A DNA stretch of 56,619 nucleotides. It comes from JBBIRM01 sp037441765. GTDB taxonomy: Bacteria; Desulfobacterota; BSN033; UBA1163. Of this stretch, positions 30,337-38,135 are shown piece after piece; the first letter of the stretch is position 1, and every line of letters begins with the position of its first letter. The stretch is from assembly GCA_037441765.1 (NCBI GenBank), contig JBBIRM010000004.1, positions 1 through 56,619 on the forward strand. The letters run 5' to 3'. The notes beneath the pieces were generated by a model. That model was not told the origin of the DNA. It ran no database searches and was given only the letters and a program-made list of their open reading frames with translations. Position numbers and translations under genes: made by a program.

Positions 30337-30825
30337 TTACCCAATGGGTGACTCCCCATCTTCTCCCCTTCTATAGTAATCGGATACTAACGGTATCAAC
30401 TTTTTTATCCTCTCGCTGGACTCGAATTGTTTTTCCTTTTCCAGATATTCTGAAACGGCCTCAAGAAAGACTTGGACTGTTGCAGGGGGGCAGTGAAGTT
30501 TTACTGAAGGTATCTCTCCTAAATGACTTTCAATGATGTGAATCAGCCTCTGGATGACCTCGTTATCGTTTCCGGAGAGCAGTTGAGAAATCTCCCTTCC
30601 TTTAATTTGCTGGGTGAACACAGAGGCTGAGGCAATAGTCACCGCGCAACCGAAAGATAAAAATTTGGCATCCTCAATCACTCCCTCTCTAATCTTCAGG
30701 TAGAGCTTTGTAGTATCCCCGCATATTGGGTTGTCAATGCTCCCAAAGCCATCCGGGTTTTCGATCTCTCCAACGTTTTGGGGATGATAAAAATGCTCTC
30801 TTATCTGTTGAGAAAGTTCTAACAT
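30337..30825 (-). CDS. IscU/NifU-like iron-sulfur scaffold protein
   Basis: Assembles Fe-S clusters for transfer to apoproteins. The three cluster cysteines are present: C35 (NPICGD, with D37), C60 (SFGCAVTIASAS) and C112 (VKLHCPP). The N-terminal HFYHPQNVGEIENPDG motif is typical of the NifU-like branch. A 30-residue hydrophilic C-terminal tail extends beyond the IscU domain. No iscS or nifS lies adjacent, so the sulfur donor is elsewhere. Only a poor ribosome-binding site is visible. Confidence 0.93.
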   Translation of the reverse strand: MLELSQQIREHFYHPQNVGEIENPDGFGSIDNPICGDTTKLYLKIREGVIEDAKFLSFGCAVTIASASVFTQQIKGREISQLLSGNDNEVIQRLIHIIESHLGEIPSVKLHCPPATVQVFLEAVSEYLEKEKQFESSERIKKLIPLVSDYYRRGEDGESPIG

Positions 30826-30926
30826 TTATCCGTCTAAAACAACTCTATTTTTAAATAATGTCAAAAGAATAGTATACACAAAAACAGGGTTAAATTTTTT
30901 AGAAAATTCCATTCCACTCGCGTGGA

Positions 30927-31103
30927 TTAAGACAGAATCCCTAATAAAGCATGGACCGAAGCAGAAAAAAGTAGAAGGATTCCACTTTTTCTATGGGTTA
31001 GAAACGATACTTTAATCCACCGCATTCCAGTGCTAAGTTGAAAAAGGATTATCAGAAAATTGAATATACCGAGAATGAGGATAATCGGAACATCCCCTAT
31101 CAT
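30927..31103 (-). CDS. Small two-helix membrane protein, partner of the SOR-like protein
   Basis: About 58 residues with two hydrophobic helices (IGDVPIILILGIFNFLIILFQL and ILLLFSASVHALLGILS, read in pieces) joined by a basic turn with H (SFLTHRKSG). A second H lies in the second helix. AAGGAG sits directly before a first ATG, so the second ATG (31103) has the right spacing. It begins 16 nt after the stop of the SOR-like gene and forms an operon with it. The two His could hold a heme or aid electron transfer, but this is speculation. Confidence 0.55.
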   Translation of the reverse strand: MIGDVPIILILGIFNFLIILFQLSTGMRWIKVSFLTHRKSGILLLFSASVHALLGILS

Positions 31104-31119
31104 GTCTCCCATCTCCTTC

Positions 31120-31503
31120 CTAATCTTTCAAAAGAATTTTCACAATAGCAGGTCCTGCGCTTCCATGACGGTTACAATAAGCCTCTGCTCTTATCTCAGT
31201 CTCTTCATTTACGACATACTTAATCTCTTTGGTAAAGGTAGCCCCCTCGGGTCGGTTGCCTGAGGTATAATCCCATCTTGCCACTTCTTTACCATTGATG
31301 ATGATCTGGAGCCATTTTGTATAATGGAGAAAATTATTCCCATTGTGGGTAACAGTCACGCGAATGGTAATTTCAGAACCTTTTGCTACACTCTGAGGGA
31401 CCTCAATAGAGACTGCAGATTTGTTGGCAAATGCAGATCCCCAATATAAAATCATAAATACCAAAACCCCAAACAAAATAAGGCCGATCGTTTTTTTGCT
31501 CAC
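31120..31503 (-). CDS. Exported superoxide-reductase-like (desulfoferrodoxin-type) protein
   Basis: About 127 residues with an N-terminal membrane/signal segment (KTIGLILFGVLVFMILYWGSAFA) and a neelaredoxin-like domain. By numbering from the chosen GTG, H53 and H60 (VTHNGNNFLHYTKWL) and C110/H113 (AYCNRHG) match four of the five iron ligands of superoxide reductase. The usual first His (KHxPxI motif) has no equivalent near the mature N-terminus. The protein would act outside the cytoplasm. The frame runs back to 31521, but that stretch contains the ribosome-binding site (CAGGAGG), so translation starts at GTG 31503. Confidence 0.8.
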   Translation of the reverse strand: MSKKTIGLILFGVLVFMILYWGSAFANKSAVSIEVPQSVAKGSEITIRVTVTHNGNNFLHYTKWLQIIINGKEVARWDYTSGNRPEGATFTKEIKYVVNEETEIRAEAYCNRHGSAGPAIVKILLKD

Positions 31504-31768
31504 CCTTACCTCCTGTATCATATTTTATTTAATTATTATGTGAAAAAAGGTTTCTCATTCCTACCTTCCCCCACTTCCGCGTGACCGATATAGTGTGGTT
31601 TTTTAAATTCATAGATTACAAAATTTAATATAACACCATAACTAAAAAACCTCAATTCCTTTAAAGTTTAGAAGGTATTCCTTAAAGGGTTAAGGTTAGC
31701 CAAGATGAGACTTCGCCATTATATTGAAAGAAGTAAATCCTTATGGTAAAAATAAAAAAAGAGGAAAA

Positions 31769-33460
31769 ATGTCTGTTTCTGAGAAATCATCTTCAACCGA
31801 CTTCATTCGTGAAATCATCGATGAGGATTTGAGAACAAACAAATATGGGGGACGTGTTGCCACACGTTTTCCCCCTGAACCCAATGGATATCTCCATATC
31901 GGACATGCAAAATCGATCTGTCTTAATTTTGGAATCGCCTCCCAGTATAAGGGCACCTGCAACCTCCGGATGGATGATACAGACCCGAGTGGTGAATCTC
32001 TTGAATATGTCAACTCAATTGTTGAGGATGTCCGCTGGTTAGGATTCGACTGGGGAGACAGGCTGTTTTTTGCCTCCGATTATTTTGAACAACTTTACCA
32101 ATTTGCCATCCAATTGATTAAGGCAGGTAAGGCCTATGTATGTAGTTTGAGTCAAGATGAAATAAGAGATTCCCGTGGTACCCTAAAGGAGCCCGGAAAA
32201 GAAAGTCCTTATCGAAATAGGTCTGTAGAGGAAAACCTCGACCTATTTAAACGGATGAGGGAAGGAGAATTCGAGGAGGGGACCCATGTCCTCCGTGCTA
32301 AAATCGATATGTCCTCTCCAAATCTCCTTATGCGAGACCCTGTTCTATACCGAATCAAACGAGTTCCTCACTATCGGACAGGGAACAAATGGTGTATCTA
32401 CCCCATGTATGACTTTGCCCATTGCCTTTCTGACTCTATAGAAAAGATCACACATTCCATCTGTACTCTGGAATTCGAAAATAACCGTCCCCTCTATGAC
32501 TGGATTCTTGATCAACTGGAGGTTGATTGCCATCCCAGACAGATTGAGTTTGCCCGTCTTAATCTTAGCTACACCGTTCTCAGCAAAAGGAGGCTTATTG
32601 AACTGGTCCAAAATGGAGTTGTTACGGGCTGGGATGACCCGAGAATGCCAACTATTGCTGGAATGAGGAGACGGGGGTATCCTCCTGAGGCAATTCGGAA
32701 CTTCTGTGCAAGGATTGGAGTGGCTAAGACACAGAATCTTGTAGATTTTTCTCTTCTTGAGCACTGTGTCCGTGAAGAGCTTAATGAACGAGCCCCGCGC
32801 GTTATGGGGATATTACGTCCTCTTCGACTGGTAATAGACAACTACCCCAAAGGGAAAGTTGAGGACTTTGAATGTCCCAATCATCCTAAGAATCCAAGGA
32901 TGGGATCGCGGAAAGTCCCTTTCTCAAAGGTACTATACATTGAACAGGATGACTTCCAAGAAAATCCACCCAAAAAATATAATCGCCTTGCTCCTGGCCG
33001 TGAAGTTCGTCTCAGACATTCTTATCTCATTAGATATGTCAGGATGGTCAAGGACGAAATGGGCAAAGTCGTTGAAGTGCATTGCATTTATGATCCAGAA
33101 ACACGAAATGGCCCTCCTCCAGATGGCCAGAAGGGGGAGGGAGTAATACATTGGGTTTCAGCAGACCATTCGATTCCTTGTGAGGTACGATTGTATGACA
33201 GGCTCTTTCTTATTCCTGATCCAGGAGGCCAAGAGGATGATTTTTTAAAATATCTCAACCCTAATTCACTTGAAGTCCTTACCTCTTCTCGTGTAGAACC
33301 AAGCTTAAAAGGCAAAACTCCGGGAAGCCAATTCCAATTCGAAAGGCTCGGTTACTTCTGTATCGACCCTGTTGACTCCTCCGACAATGTCCTCGTTTTC
33401 AACCGAACCGTAACGCTTAGAGACACATGGGCTAAAATCTCAGAGAAGGAAAAAAAGTAA
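31769..33460 (+). CDS. glnS: Glutaminyl-tRNA synthetase
   Basis: Charges tRNA-Gln with glutamine. The class I signatures are clear: PPEPNGYLHIGHAKS (HIGH motif, about residue 35-50) and VLSKRRL (KMSKS-type, about 252-258), with a full anticodon-binding region to residue 563. The frame opens at a TTG 45 nt upstream, but the ATG at 31769 behind GAGG is the real start. The cognate tRNA-Gln (CTG) lies just downstream on the other strand. In many bacteria without GlnRS, Gln-tRNA is made by GatCAB. Confidence 0.97.
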   Translation: MSVSEKSSSTDFIREIIDEDLRTNKYGGRVATRFPPEPNGYLHIGHAKSICLNFGIASQYKGTCNLRMDDTDPSGESLEYVNSIVEDVRWLGFDWGDRLFFASDYFEQLYQFAIQLIKAGKAYVCSLSQDEIRDSRGTLKEPGKESPYRNRSVEENLDLFKRMREGEFEEGTHVLRAKIDMSSPNLLMRDPVLYRIKRVPHYRTGNKWCIYPMYDFAHCLSDSIEKITHSICTLEFENNRPLYDWILDQLEVDCHPRQIEFARLNLSYTVLSKRRLIELVQNGVVTGWDDPRMPTIAGMRRRGYPPEAIRNFCARIGVAKTQNLVDFSLLEHCVREELNERAPRVMGILRPLRLVIDNYPKGKVEDFECPNHPKNPRMGSRKVPFSKVLYIEQDDFQENPPKKYNRLAPGREVRLRHSYLIRYVRMVKDEMGKVVEVHCIYDPETRNGPPPDGQKGEGVIHWVSADHSIPCEVRLYDRLFLIPDPGGQEDDFLKYLNPNSLEVLTSSRVEPSLKGKTPGSQFQFERLGYFCIDPVDSSDNVLVFNRTVTLRDTWAKISEKEKK

Positions 33461-33499
33461 CCCGTATATTCAAATAACCCCTCTTTTCCATTCAATCTA

Positions 33500-33573
33500 T
33501 GGCTGGGGGATGAGGATTCGAACCTCAATTCACGGAGTCAGAGTCCGTTGTCCTACCATTGAACGATCCCCCA
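33500..33573 (-). tRNA. tRNA-Gln (CTG)
   Basis: The minus strand gives acceptor TGGGGGA paired with TCCCCCA, a D arm GTTCAATGGTAGGAC, anticodon stem ACGGA/TCCGT around the loop CTCTGAC (anticodon CTG), T arm GAGGTTCGAATCCTC and an encoded G-CCA end. It lies 39 nt from the stop codon of glnS, in convergent orientation. Confidence 0.96.
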
Positions 33574-33586
33574 ACCTTACAGCAAT

Positions 33587-33680
33587 ATCTAAATCCGAAA
33601 AAAATTTAAATGACCAAATTCTAAATATAAACTAATGTTTTGAACATCTGATATTTGAATTTAGGATTTTTATTTTAAAA
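33587..33680. repeat. AT-rich dispersed intergenic repeat, copy 2
   Basis: Related to 2728-2836: it begins AAATCCGAA, has a TTTTGAACAT core and ends TTGAATTTAGGATTT. It is more degraded, lies between tRNA-Gln and the end of hisS, and might act as a transcriptional spacer or weak hairpin. Confidence 0.5.
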
Positions 33681-33704
33681 TAATACCATCAAGAATCCTC
33701 TTTT

Positions 33705-34964
33705 TCAATCTCCAAGGATTCTTTTCTTTAAAGTATTCAAAATATCCTGGAATGAGATCTCTTCTTGAGATTTGGTTTCCATGTTCCTCAATATTGCCTT
33801 TCCACGTTTTAATTCTTCTTCCCCGAGAATGAGGACATATCGAGCCTTCAATTTATCAGCTCTTCGCATCTGGCTTTTTAAACTCTTTCCACCATAATCC
33901 AATTCCACTCGGACCCCCTGAAGATGAAGTCTATTGGCCAATTGATAGGCTTCTTGATAGGCCCTCTCTCCCAATGCGGCGATGAAGAGAGGTAAATTGG
34001 GTCTTGCCCCTTTGTCTCTGGGTAATAGGGAAACCAATCTTTCCATTCCTACAGCAAATCCAATGCCTGGTATATCAAGCCCTCCGATCTCCTGAAAAAG
34101 ATTATCATATCGACCCCCACCCGTGACAGCGTTTTGGGAGCCCAATTGATTTGAGATCACTTCAAAAGTGGTCCTTGTATAATAATCCAAACCCCTGACC
34201 ATTGCAGGATTTATAATGAAATGGAGGCCTGCTATCTCAAGATACTTCTTTACCTTCTCAAAATGGTCCTGACATTGAGAACAGAGATAAATTATTACCT
34301 TGGGGGCCTCTCCAAGGGCCTCCTGACAGGTTTCGGTCTTGCAGTCAAAAACCCTGAGAGGATTGGTGGAAAGCCTTCGCTGACAATCCTCACAGAGTTT
34401 AAAGGACCTTCTTTCTAAATAATCTTTTAAAACCCCTCTGTATCGGGGCCTGCAATTCCTACAACCCAGGGAGTTAATTTGAAGTTCAAGTTTCTCAAGT
34501 CCCACCTCTTTTAAAAAATGCATAAGCATAGTGATGACTTCAGCATCCACTAAAGGATTCTCTACCCCGAAGACCTCTGCATCGATCTGATAAAACTGAC
34601 GGTATCGACCTTTCTGAGGTCTTTCATAACGGAACATCGGTCCGATGAAATAGAGTTTGGCCACCTTATCAAAGGCGTAGAGTTGGTGTTCTAAATAGGC
34701 CCTTGCCATTGAAGCGGTAGCCTCGGGTCGTAGGGTTAAAGAATTCCCACTTCGGTCAGTAAAAGTATACATCTCTTTCTCAACGATGTCCGTGGCTTCG
34801 CCAATACCCCGAGTGAAAAGTTCTGTCCGTTCAATGACAGGAATTCTAATCTCCGAAAAACCAAACCCTTCAAATATCTCCCTGGCAATCTTTTCAACAA
34901 ATTGCCACTTTCCAATTTCATCAGGAAGGATATCATTGAAACCGCGAATGGCCTTGATCTCCAT
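33705..34964 (-). CDS. hisS: Histidyl-tRNA synthetase
   Basis: A 419-residue class II enzyme. Motif 2 (FRYERPQKGRYRQFYQ) is near residues 112-127, the HisRS-specific VRGLDYYTRTTFE is near 255-267, GGRYDNLFQ near 280, motif 3 (GIGFAVGMERLVSLL) follows, and an anticodon-binding domain ends the protein. A CXXC-type insertion (LGCRNCRP and CEDC) in the middle is found in many bacterial HisRS. GGAGAAG precedes the ATG. It is monocistronic, and an AT-rich repeat lies 3' of it. Confidence 0.97.
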   Translation of the reverse strand: MEIKAIRGFNDILPDEIGKWQFVEKIAREIFEGFGFSEIRIPVIERTELFTRGIGEATDIVEKEMYTFTDRSGNSLTLRPEATASMARAYLEHQLYAFDKVAKLYFIGPMFRYERPQKGRYRQFYQIDAEVFGVENPLVDAEVITMLMHFLKEVGLEKLELQINSLGCRNCRPRYRGVLKDYLERRSFKLCEDCQRRLSTNPLRVFDCKTETCQEALGEAPKVIIYLCSQCQDHFEKVKKYLEIAGLHFIINPAMVRGLDYYTRTTFEVISNQLGSQNAVTGGGRYDNLFQEIGGLDIPGIGFAVGMERLVSLLPRDKGARPNLPLFIAALGERAYQEAYQLANRLHLQGVRVELDYGGKSLKSQMRRADKLKARYVLILGEEELKRGKAILRNMETKSQEEISFQDILNTLKKRILGD

Positions 34965-35166
34965 ACTTTCTTCTCCTATGTTTCAGTAATTTATCTTATC
35001 CCTTTTAAAATGTCAAAATGGGAAATGGAAGTAATTCGCTATTCATCTATCCCTGGAAAAAGTCTTACACTTAAGGCAGAATCATTGATTCTTGTAAGAA
35101 TTTAAATTAAATTTTAGTATTACATCAAAGAAAGCAAACAATGCTTTTTGAATCAAAGGAGGATTT

Positions 35167-36531
35167 ATGAAAATTAATCCACAAATCTTTAGGGAGTATG
35201 ATATTCGTGGGGTGGTGGATAAAGATCTTACCCAGGAGATCATGAGGAGATTGGGGCAGGGGTTTGGTACCTATATGAGGAACCTGGGTTATCAGGATTT
35301 AGTAGTTGGCCGAGATGGAAGGCTCAGTTCGAAATCTCTATGTGAAGCCTTGATTCAGGGTTTGATTTCAACGGGGTGTCATGTTGTGGATATTCAGGTC
35401 TGCCCAACTCCTGTTTACTATTTTTCCATCTATCACCTCAATAAAGAAGGAGGGATGATGGTGACTGGAAGCCATAACCCTCCTGAATTTAATGGATTGA
35501 AGGTCTCTGTAGGTAAAAGTACCATCTTTGGAGAGGAGATTCAGAATTTAAGGCGACTGATTGAGAAGGGTGAGTTTATCCTTGGGAAAGGAAATTTTTC
35601 CAAGGCAGAAGTTATCACTGCCTACCAAAATTATATCAAGGAAAACATTCATATAAAAAGAAAAATAAAAGTGGTCATCGATGCAGGAAATGGGACAGCG
35701 GGGGTAGTAGCCGGGCCCCTCCTAAGGGAGTTGGGTTGCGAAGTGGAAGAACTTTATTGTGAAATCGATGGCAGATTTCCAAACCATTTTCCAGATCCAA
35801 CCATTCCTCAAAATTTGAAAGACCTAATGGATCGTGTGAAGGTACTTCGAGCAGATTTAGGTATTGGGTACGATGGAGATGGGGACCGGATTGGGGTGGT
35901 GGATGAGCAGGGAAATATTATCTGGGGGGATCAATTGATGATCCTCTTCTCACGAGACATCCTTAAGGAGAGAAAAGGGGCTACGTTTGTTGGGGAGGTG
36001 AAGTGCTCCCAAAATCTCTTTACGGAGATCGAAAGGCATGGCGGGAAGGCCATCATGTGGAAGACCGGACACTCCCTGATCAAAGAGAAGATCAGGGAGG
36101 AAAATGCAGTTCTCGGTGGGGAAATGAGCGGACATCTATTTTTTGCAGACCGATATTTTGGCTATGACGATGCCATTTATGCCTCCTGTCGCCTCATAGA
36201 ACTCCTTTCAAAAACAGAGAAAAAACTCTCTCAACTCCTTCTTGATGTCCCCAGGACCTTCAATACCCCTGAGATCCGGGTTGATTGTCCAGATGAAATC
36301 AAATTTAAAGTTGTTGAAAGGATAAAGGAGGGTTTTAAGAGGAATTACCATATTATCGATATCGATGGGGTAAGGATTCAATTTGAGGAAGGGTGGGGCC
36401 TCGTCAGGGCCTCCAACACCCAACCCGCATTGGTACTCAGGTTCGAGGCATCGACCGAGGATCGGCTTAAAAAGATTAAGAAACTGGTTGAAGATAAAGT
36501 CGAAAGTGTAATTAAAGAATTTAGGAATTGA
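35167..36531 (+). CDS. Phosphomannomutase/phosphoglucomutase
   Basis: A four-domain alpha-D-phosphohexomutase of 454 residues that interconverts hexose-1-P and hexose-6-P for envelope polysaccharides. The phosphoserine loop is TGSHNPPEFNGLK (about 97-110), the metal loop GYDGDGDRIG (about 237-246), the sugar-binding loop GEMSGHLFF (about 318-326) and the phosphate-binding loop RASNTQPALVLRFEA is at the end. It matches the ManB/AlgC type, usually dual-specific. AAAGGAGG precedes the ATG. uppP follows after about 75 nt, and both serve cell-envelope synthesis. Confidence 0.95.
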   Translation: MKINPQIFREYDIRGVVDKDLTQEIMRRLGQGFGTYMRNLGYQDLVVGRDGRLSSKSLCEALIQGLISTGCHVVDIQVCPTPVYYFSIYHLNKEGGMMVTGSHNPPEFNGLKVSVGKSTIFGEEIQNLRRLIEKGEFILGKGNFSKAEVITAYQNYIKENIHIKRKIKVVIDAGNGTAGVVAGPLLRELGCEVEELYCEIDGRFPNHFPDPTIPQNLKDLMDRVKVLRADLGIGYDGDGDRIGVVDEQGNIIWGDQLMILFSRDILKERKGATFVGEVKCSQNLFTEIERHGGKAIMWKTGHSLIKEKIREENAVLGGEMSGHLFFADRYFGYDDAIYASCRLIELLSKTEKKLSQLLLDVPRTFNTPEIRVDCPDEIKFKVVERIKEGFKRNYHIIDIDGVRIQFEEGWGLVRASNTQPALVLRFEASTEDRLKKIKKLVEDKVESVIKEFRN

Positions 36532-36605
36532 GCGATTAACTGGTTTAATACTTGCAACTCCTAAATTCAAAAATTTCCCAATTCCTGATCTTTACGACAA
36601 TATCA

Positions 36606-37397
36606 ATGGATTTACTTCAGGCCATCTTTCTCGCAATCGTTCAGGGTCTGACGGAATTTCTTCCCATAAGTAGTTCTGGCCATCTGGTCTTTTTTCAATC
36701 ACTTTTTAGGCTGGAAAAATCACAACTCCTTTTCGACGTGATGCTTCATCTTGGGACCCTCTTAGCAGTTATCTTCTTTTTTAGGGCCGATATCAAGATG
36801 ATCCTTAAAGATGTAAAAAAAGCCTTGAATGGAAAAGAAAAGGAGAGCGAGGGAGTAAAACTTCTTCTCTGGATCATCCTTGCCACTCTTCCTACAGGGT
36901 TTATGGGTATTTTTTTCCATGACTGGTTTGAATCTTTTTTTGTTAAACCTAAACTTGTTGGAACAATGCTTCTTCTGACGGGATCCCTTCTCTGGTTAAC
37001 AAGATATGTTAAAAATGAAGGAAGAAGGTTGGGCCAGATGAGGTGGTATGACTCCCTTCTTATCGGAATTTCTCAGGGGATAGCCATCATCCCTGGCATC
37101 TCTCGCTCAGGGGCCACAATCTCAACAGGACTTTTCTGCGGTTTGGATCGAGAACTATCTGGAAGATTTTCATTCCTTCTTTCCATCCCGGCTATCTTAG
37201 GGGCTACTATCTTAGAAGCCCGTCACCTCGAAATCATTCCTTCTCCCTGGACGGCTCTGGTGGGAATGATCATTGCCTTTGGGGTGGGTATTTTTTCCTT
37301 GACCTTTCTGATGAAAATAATTAAATTTGGTTCAATAAATAACTTCTCCTATTATTGCTTTTTGATCGGAGGAGTGATGGTCTTTTTGACCAAATAA
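36606..37397 (+). CDS. uppP: Undecaprenyl-diphosphatase
   Basis: An integral membrane enzyme that recycles the C55 lipid carrier for peptidoglycan. The catalytic region 1 QGLTEFLPISSSGHL is at residues 12-26 and region 2 GISRSGATIS near 175-184, with about eight hydrophobic helices in 263 residues. The frame opens upstream at 36552, but the family N-terminus (MDLLQAIFLAIVQG) fixes the ATG at 36606. Only a weak ribosome-binding site is seen. It is between the phosphohexomutase and CBS genes on one strand. Confidence 0.95.
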   Translation: MDLLQAIFLAIVQGLTEFLPISSSGHLVFFQSLFRLEKSQLLFDVMLHLGTLLAVIFFFRADIKMILKDVKKALNGKEKESEGVKLLLWIILATLPTGFMGIFFHDWFESFFVKPKLVGTMLLLTGSLLWLTRYVKNEGRRLGQMRWYDSLLIGISQGIAIIPGISRSGATISTGLFCGLDRELSGRFSFLLSIPAILGATILEARHLEIIPSPWTALVGMIIAFGVGIFSLTFLMKIIKFGSINNFSYYCFLIGGVMVFLTK

Positions 37398-37416
37398 AAA
37401 AGAAGGGAGGAAAAAA

Positions 37417-38082
37417 ATGAGAATCAGAGATGTCATGACAAAAAATCCAATCACCATTGATAGCGAAACCCTTGTATTGGATGCCCAGAGGATTATGAAG
37501 GAAAATAATATACGAAGGCTCCCCATTGTGGATAAGGGGAAATTGGTAGGAATTGTTACCAAACACGACCTTCTTGAAGCCTCCCCCTCTCCTGCCACCT
37601 CACTAAGCATCCATGAATTGAACTATCTCCTTTCCAAAATGAAGGTGAAGGAGATCATGACTAAGAATCCCACAACCATAAGCCCAGATACCCCTTTTGA
37701 AGAGGCCCTGAGGATTGGCCAGGAAAAGAAAATTGGTGCTTTCCCAGTTGTGGAAGATGGGAAATTGGTTGGAATTGTAACCGAATCGGATATTGTCAGA
37801 TTTATGTCTCGTGTATTAGGGATTAGAGAAGAAGGTTCAAGAATTACCATCGAAGGATTAGGTGGAAAGTTAGGAGACCTTGAAAAGATTATCTCAATTG
37901 CAAACAAACACAATACGATTGTATTAAGCATGATCTCCCTGCCCAGACCGGAAAAGAAGGATTGGATGATCGTGCTGAGGTTAAAGACTTCAGATCCTGA
38001 TCCTATTGTAAAGGATTTTAGGAAAGAAGGATTTAATGTTACTTATTCGGCCTGGTTTAAATGTGAATCAGGTAGGGCTTGA
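37417..38082 (+). CDS. CBS-domain pair protein with C-terminal ACT-like domain (AcuB-like)
   Basis: Two CBS motifs (residues 1-55 and 74-130; VMTKNPITI ... GKLVGIVTKHDLL and IMTKNPTTI ... GKLVGIVTESDIV) form a Bateman module that usually binds adenine nucleotides. The last 80 residues resemble an ACT domain. This organisation is known from AcuB-like regulators. GGGAGG precedes the ATG by a normal distance and the gene is 19 nt after uppP. The target protein is unknown. Confidence 0.88.
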   Translation: MRIRDVMTKNPITIDSETLVLDAQRIMKENNIRRLPIVDKGKLVGIVTKHDLLEASPSPATSLSIHELNYLLSKMKVKEIMTKNPTTISPDTPFEEALRIGQEKKIGAFPVVEDGKLVGIVTESDIVRFMSRVLGIREEGSRITIEGLGGKLGDLEKIISIANKHNTIVLSMISLPRPEKKDWMIVLRLKTSDPDPIVKDFRKEGFNVTYSAWFKCESGRA

Positions 38083-38109
38083 GGTTTGATCTTCTGAAAA
38101 GTCTTCTTA

Positions 38110-38135
38110 AAAGGGGATCATAGTTCTTCCCCTTT
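38110..38135. terminator. Hairpin between the CBS gene and uvrC
   Basis: A 7-bp stem AAAGGGG/CCCCTTT with a 12-nt loop lies between two convergent genes and overlaps the uvrC stop codon. It could stop transcription from both sides. The uvrC-strand T-run is moderate. Confidence 0.45.

Noticed and set aside
30276..30536. Open frame that could continue the GntR protein
   Set aside because: It is antisense to the conserved IscU-like gene and has no effector-domain character.
31696..31745. Short frame upstream of glnS resembling part of the rhomboid linker (LRHY-ERxK)
   Set aside because: Only about 14 nt are truly identical and the frame stops after a dozen codons, so it is probably coincidence.
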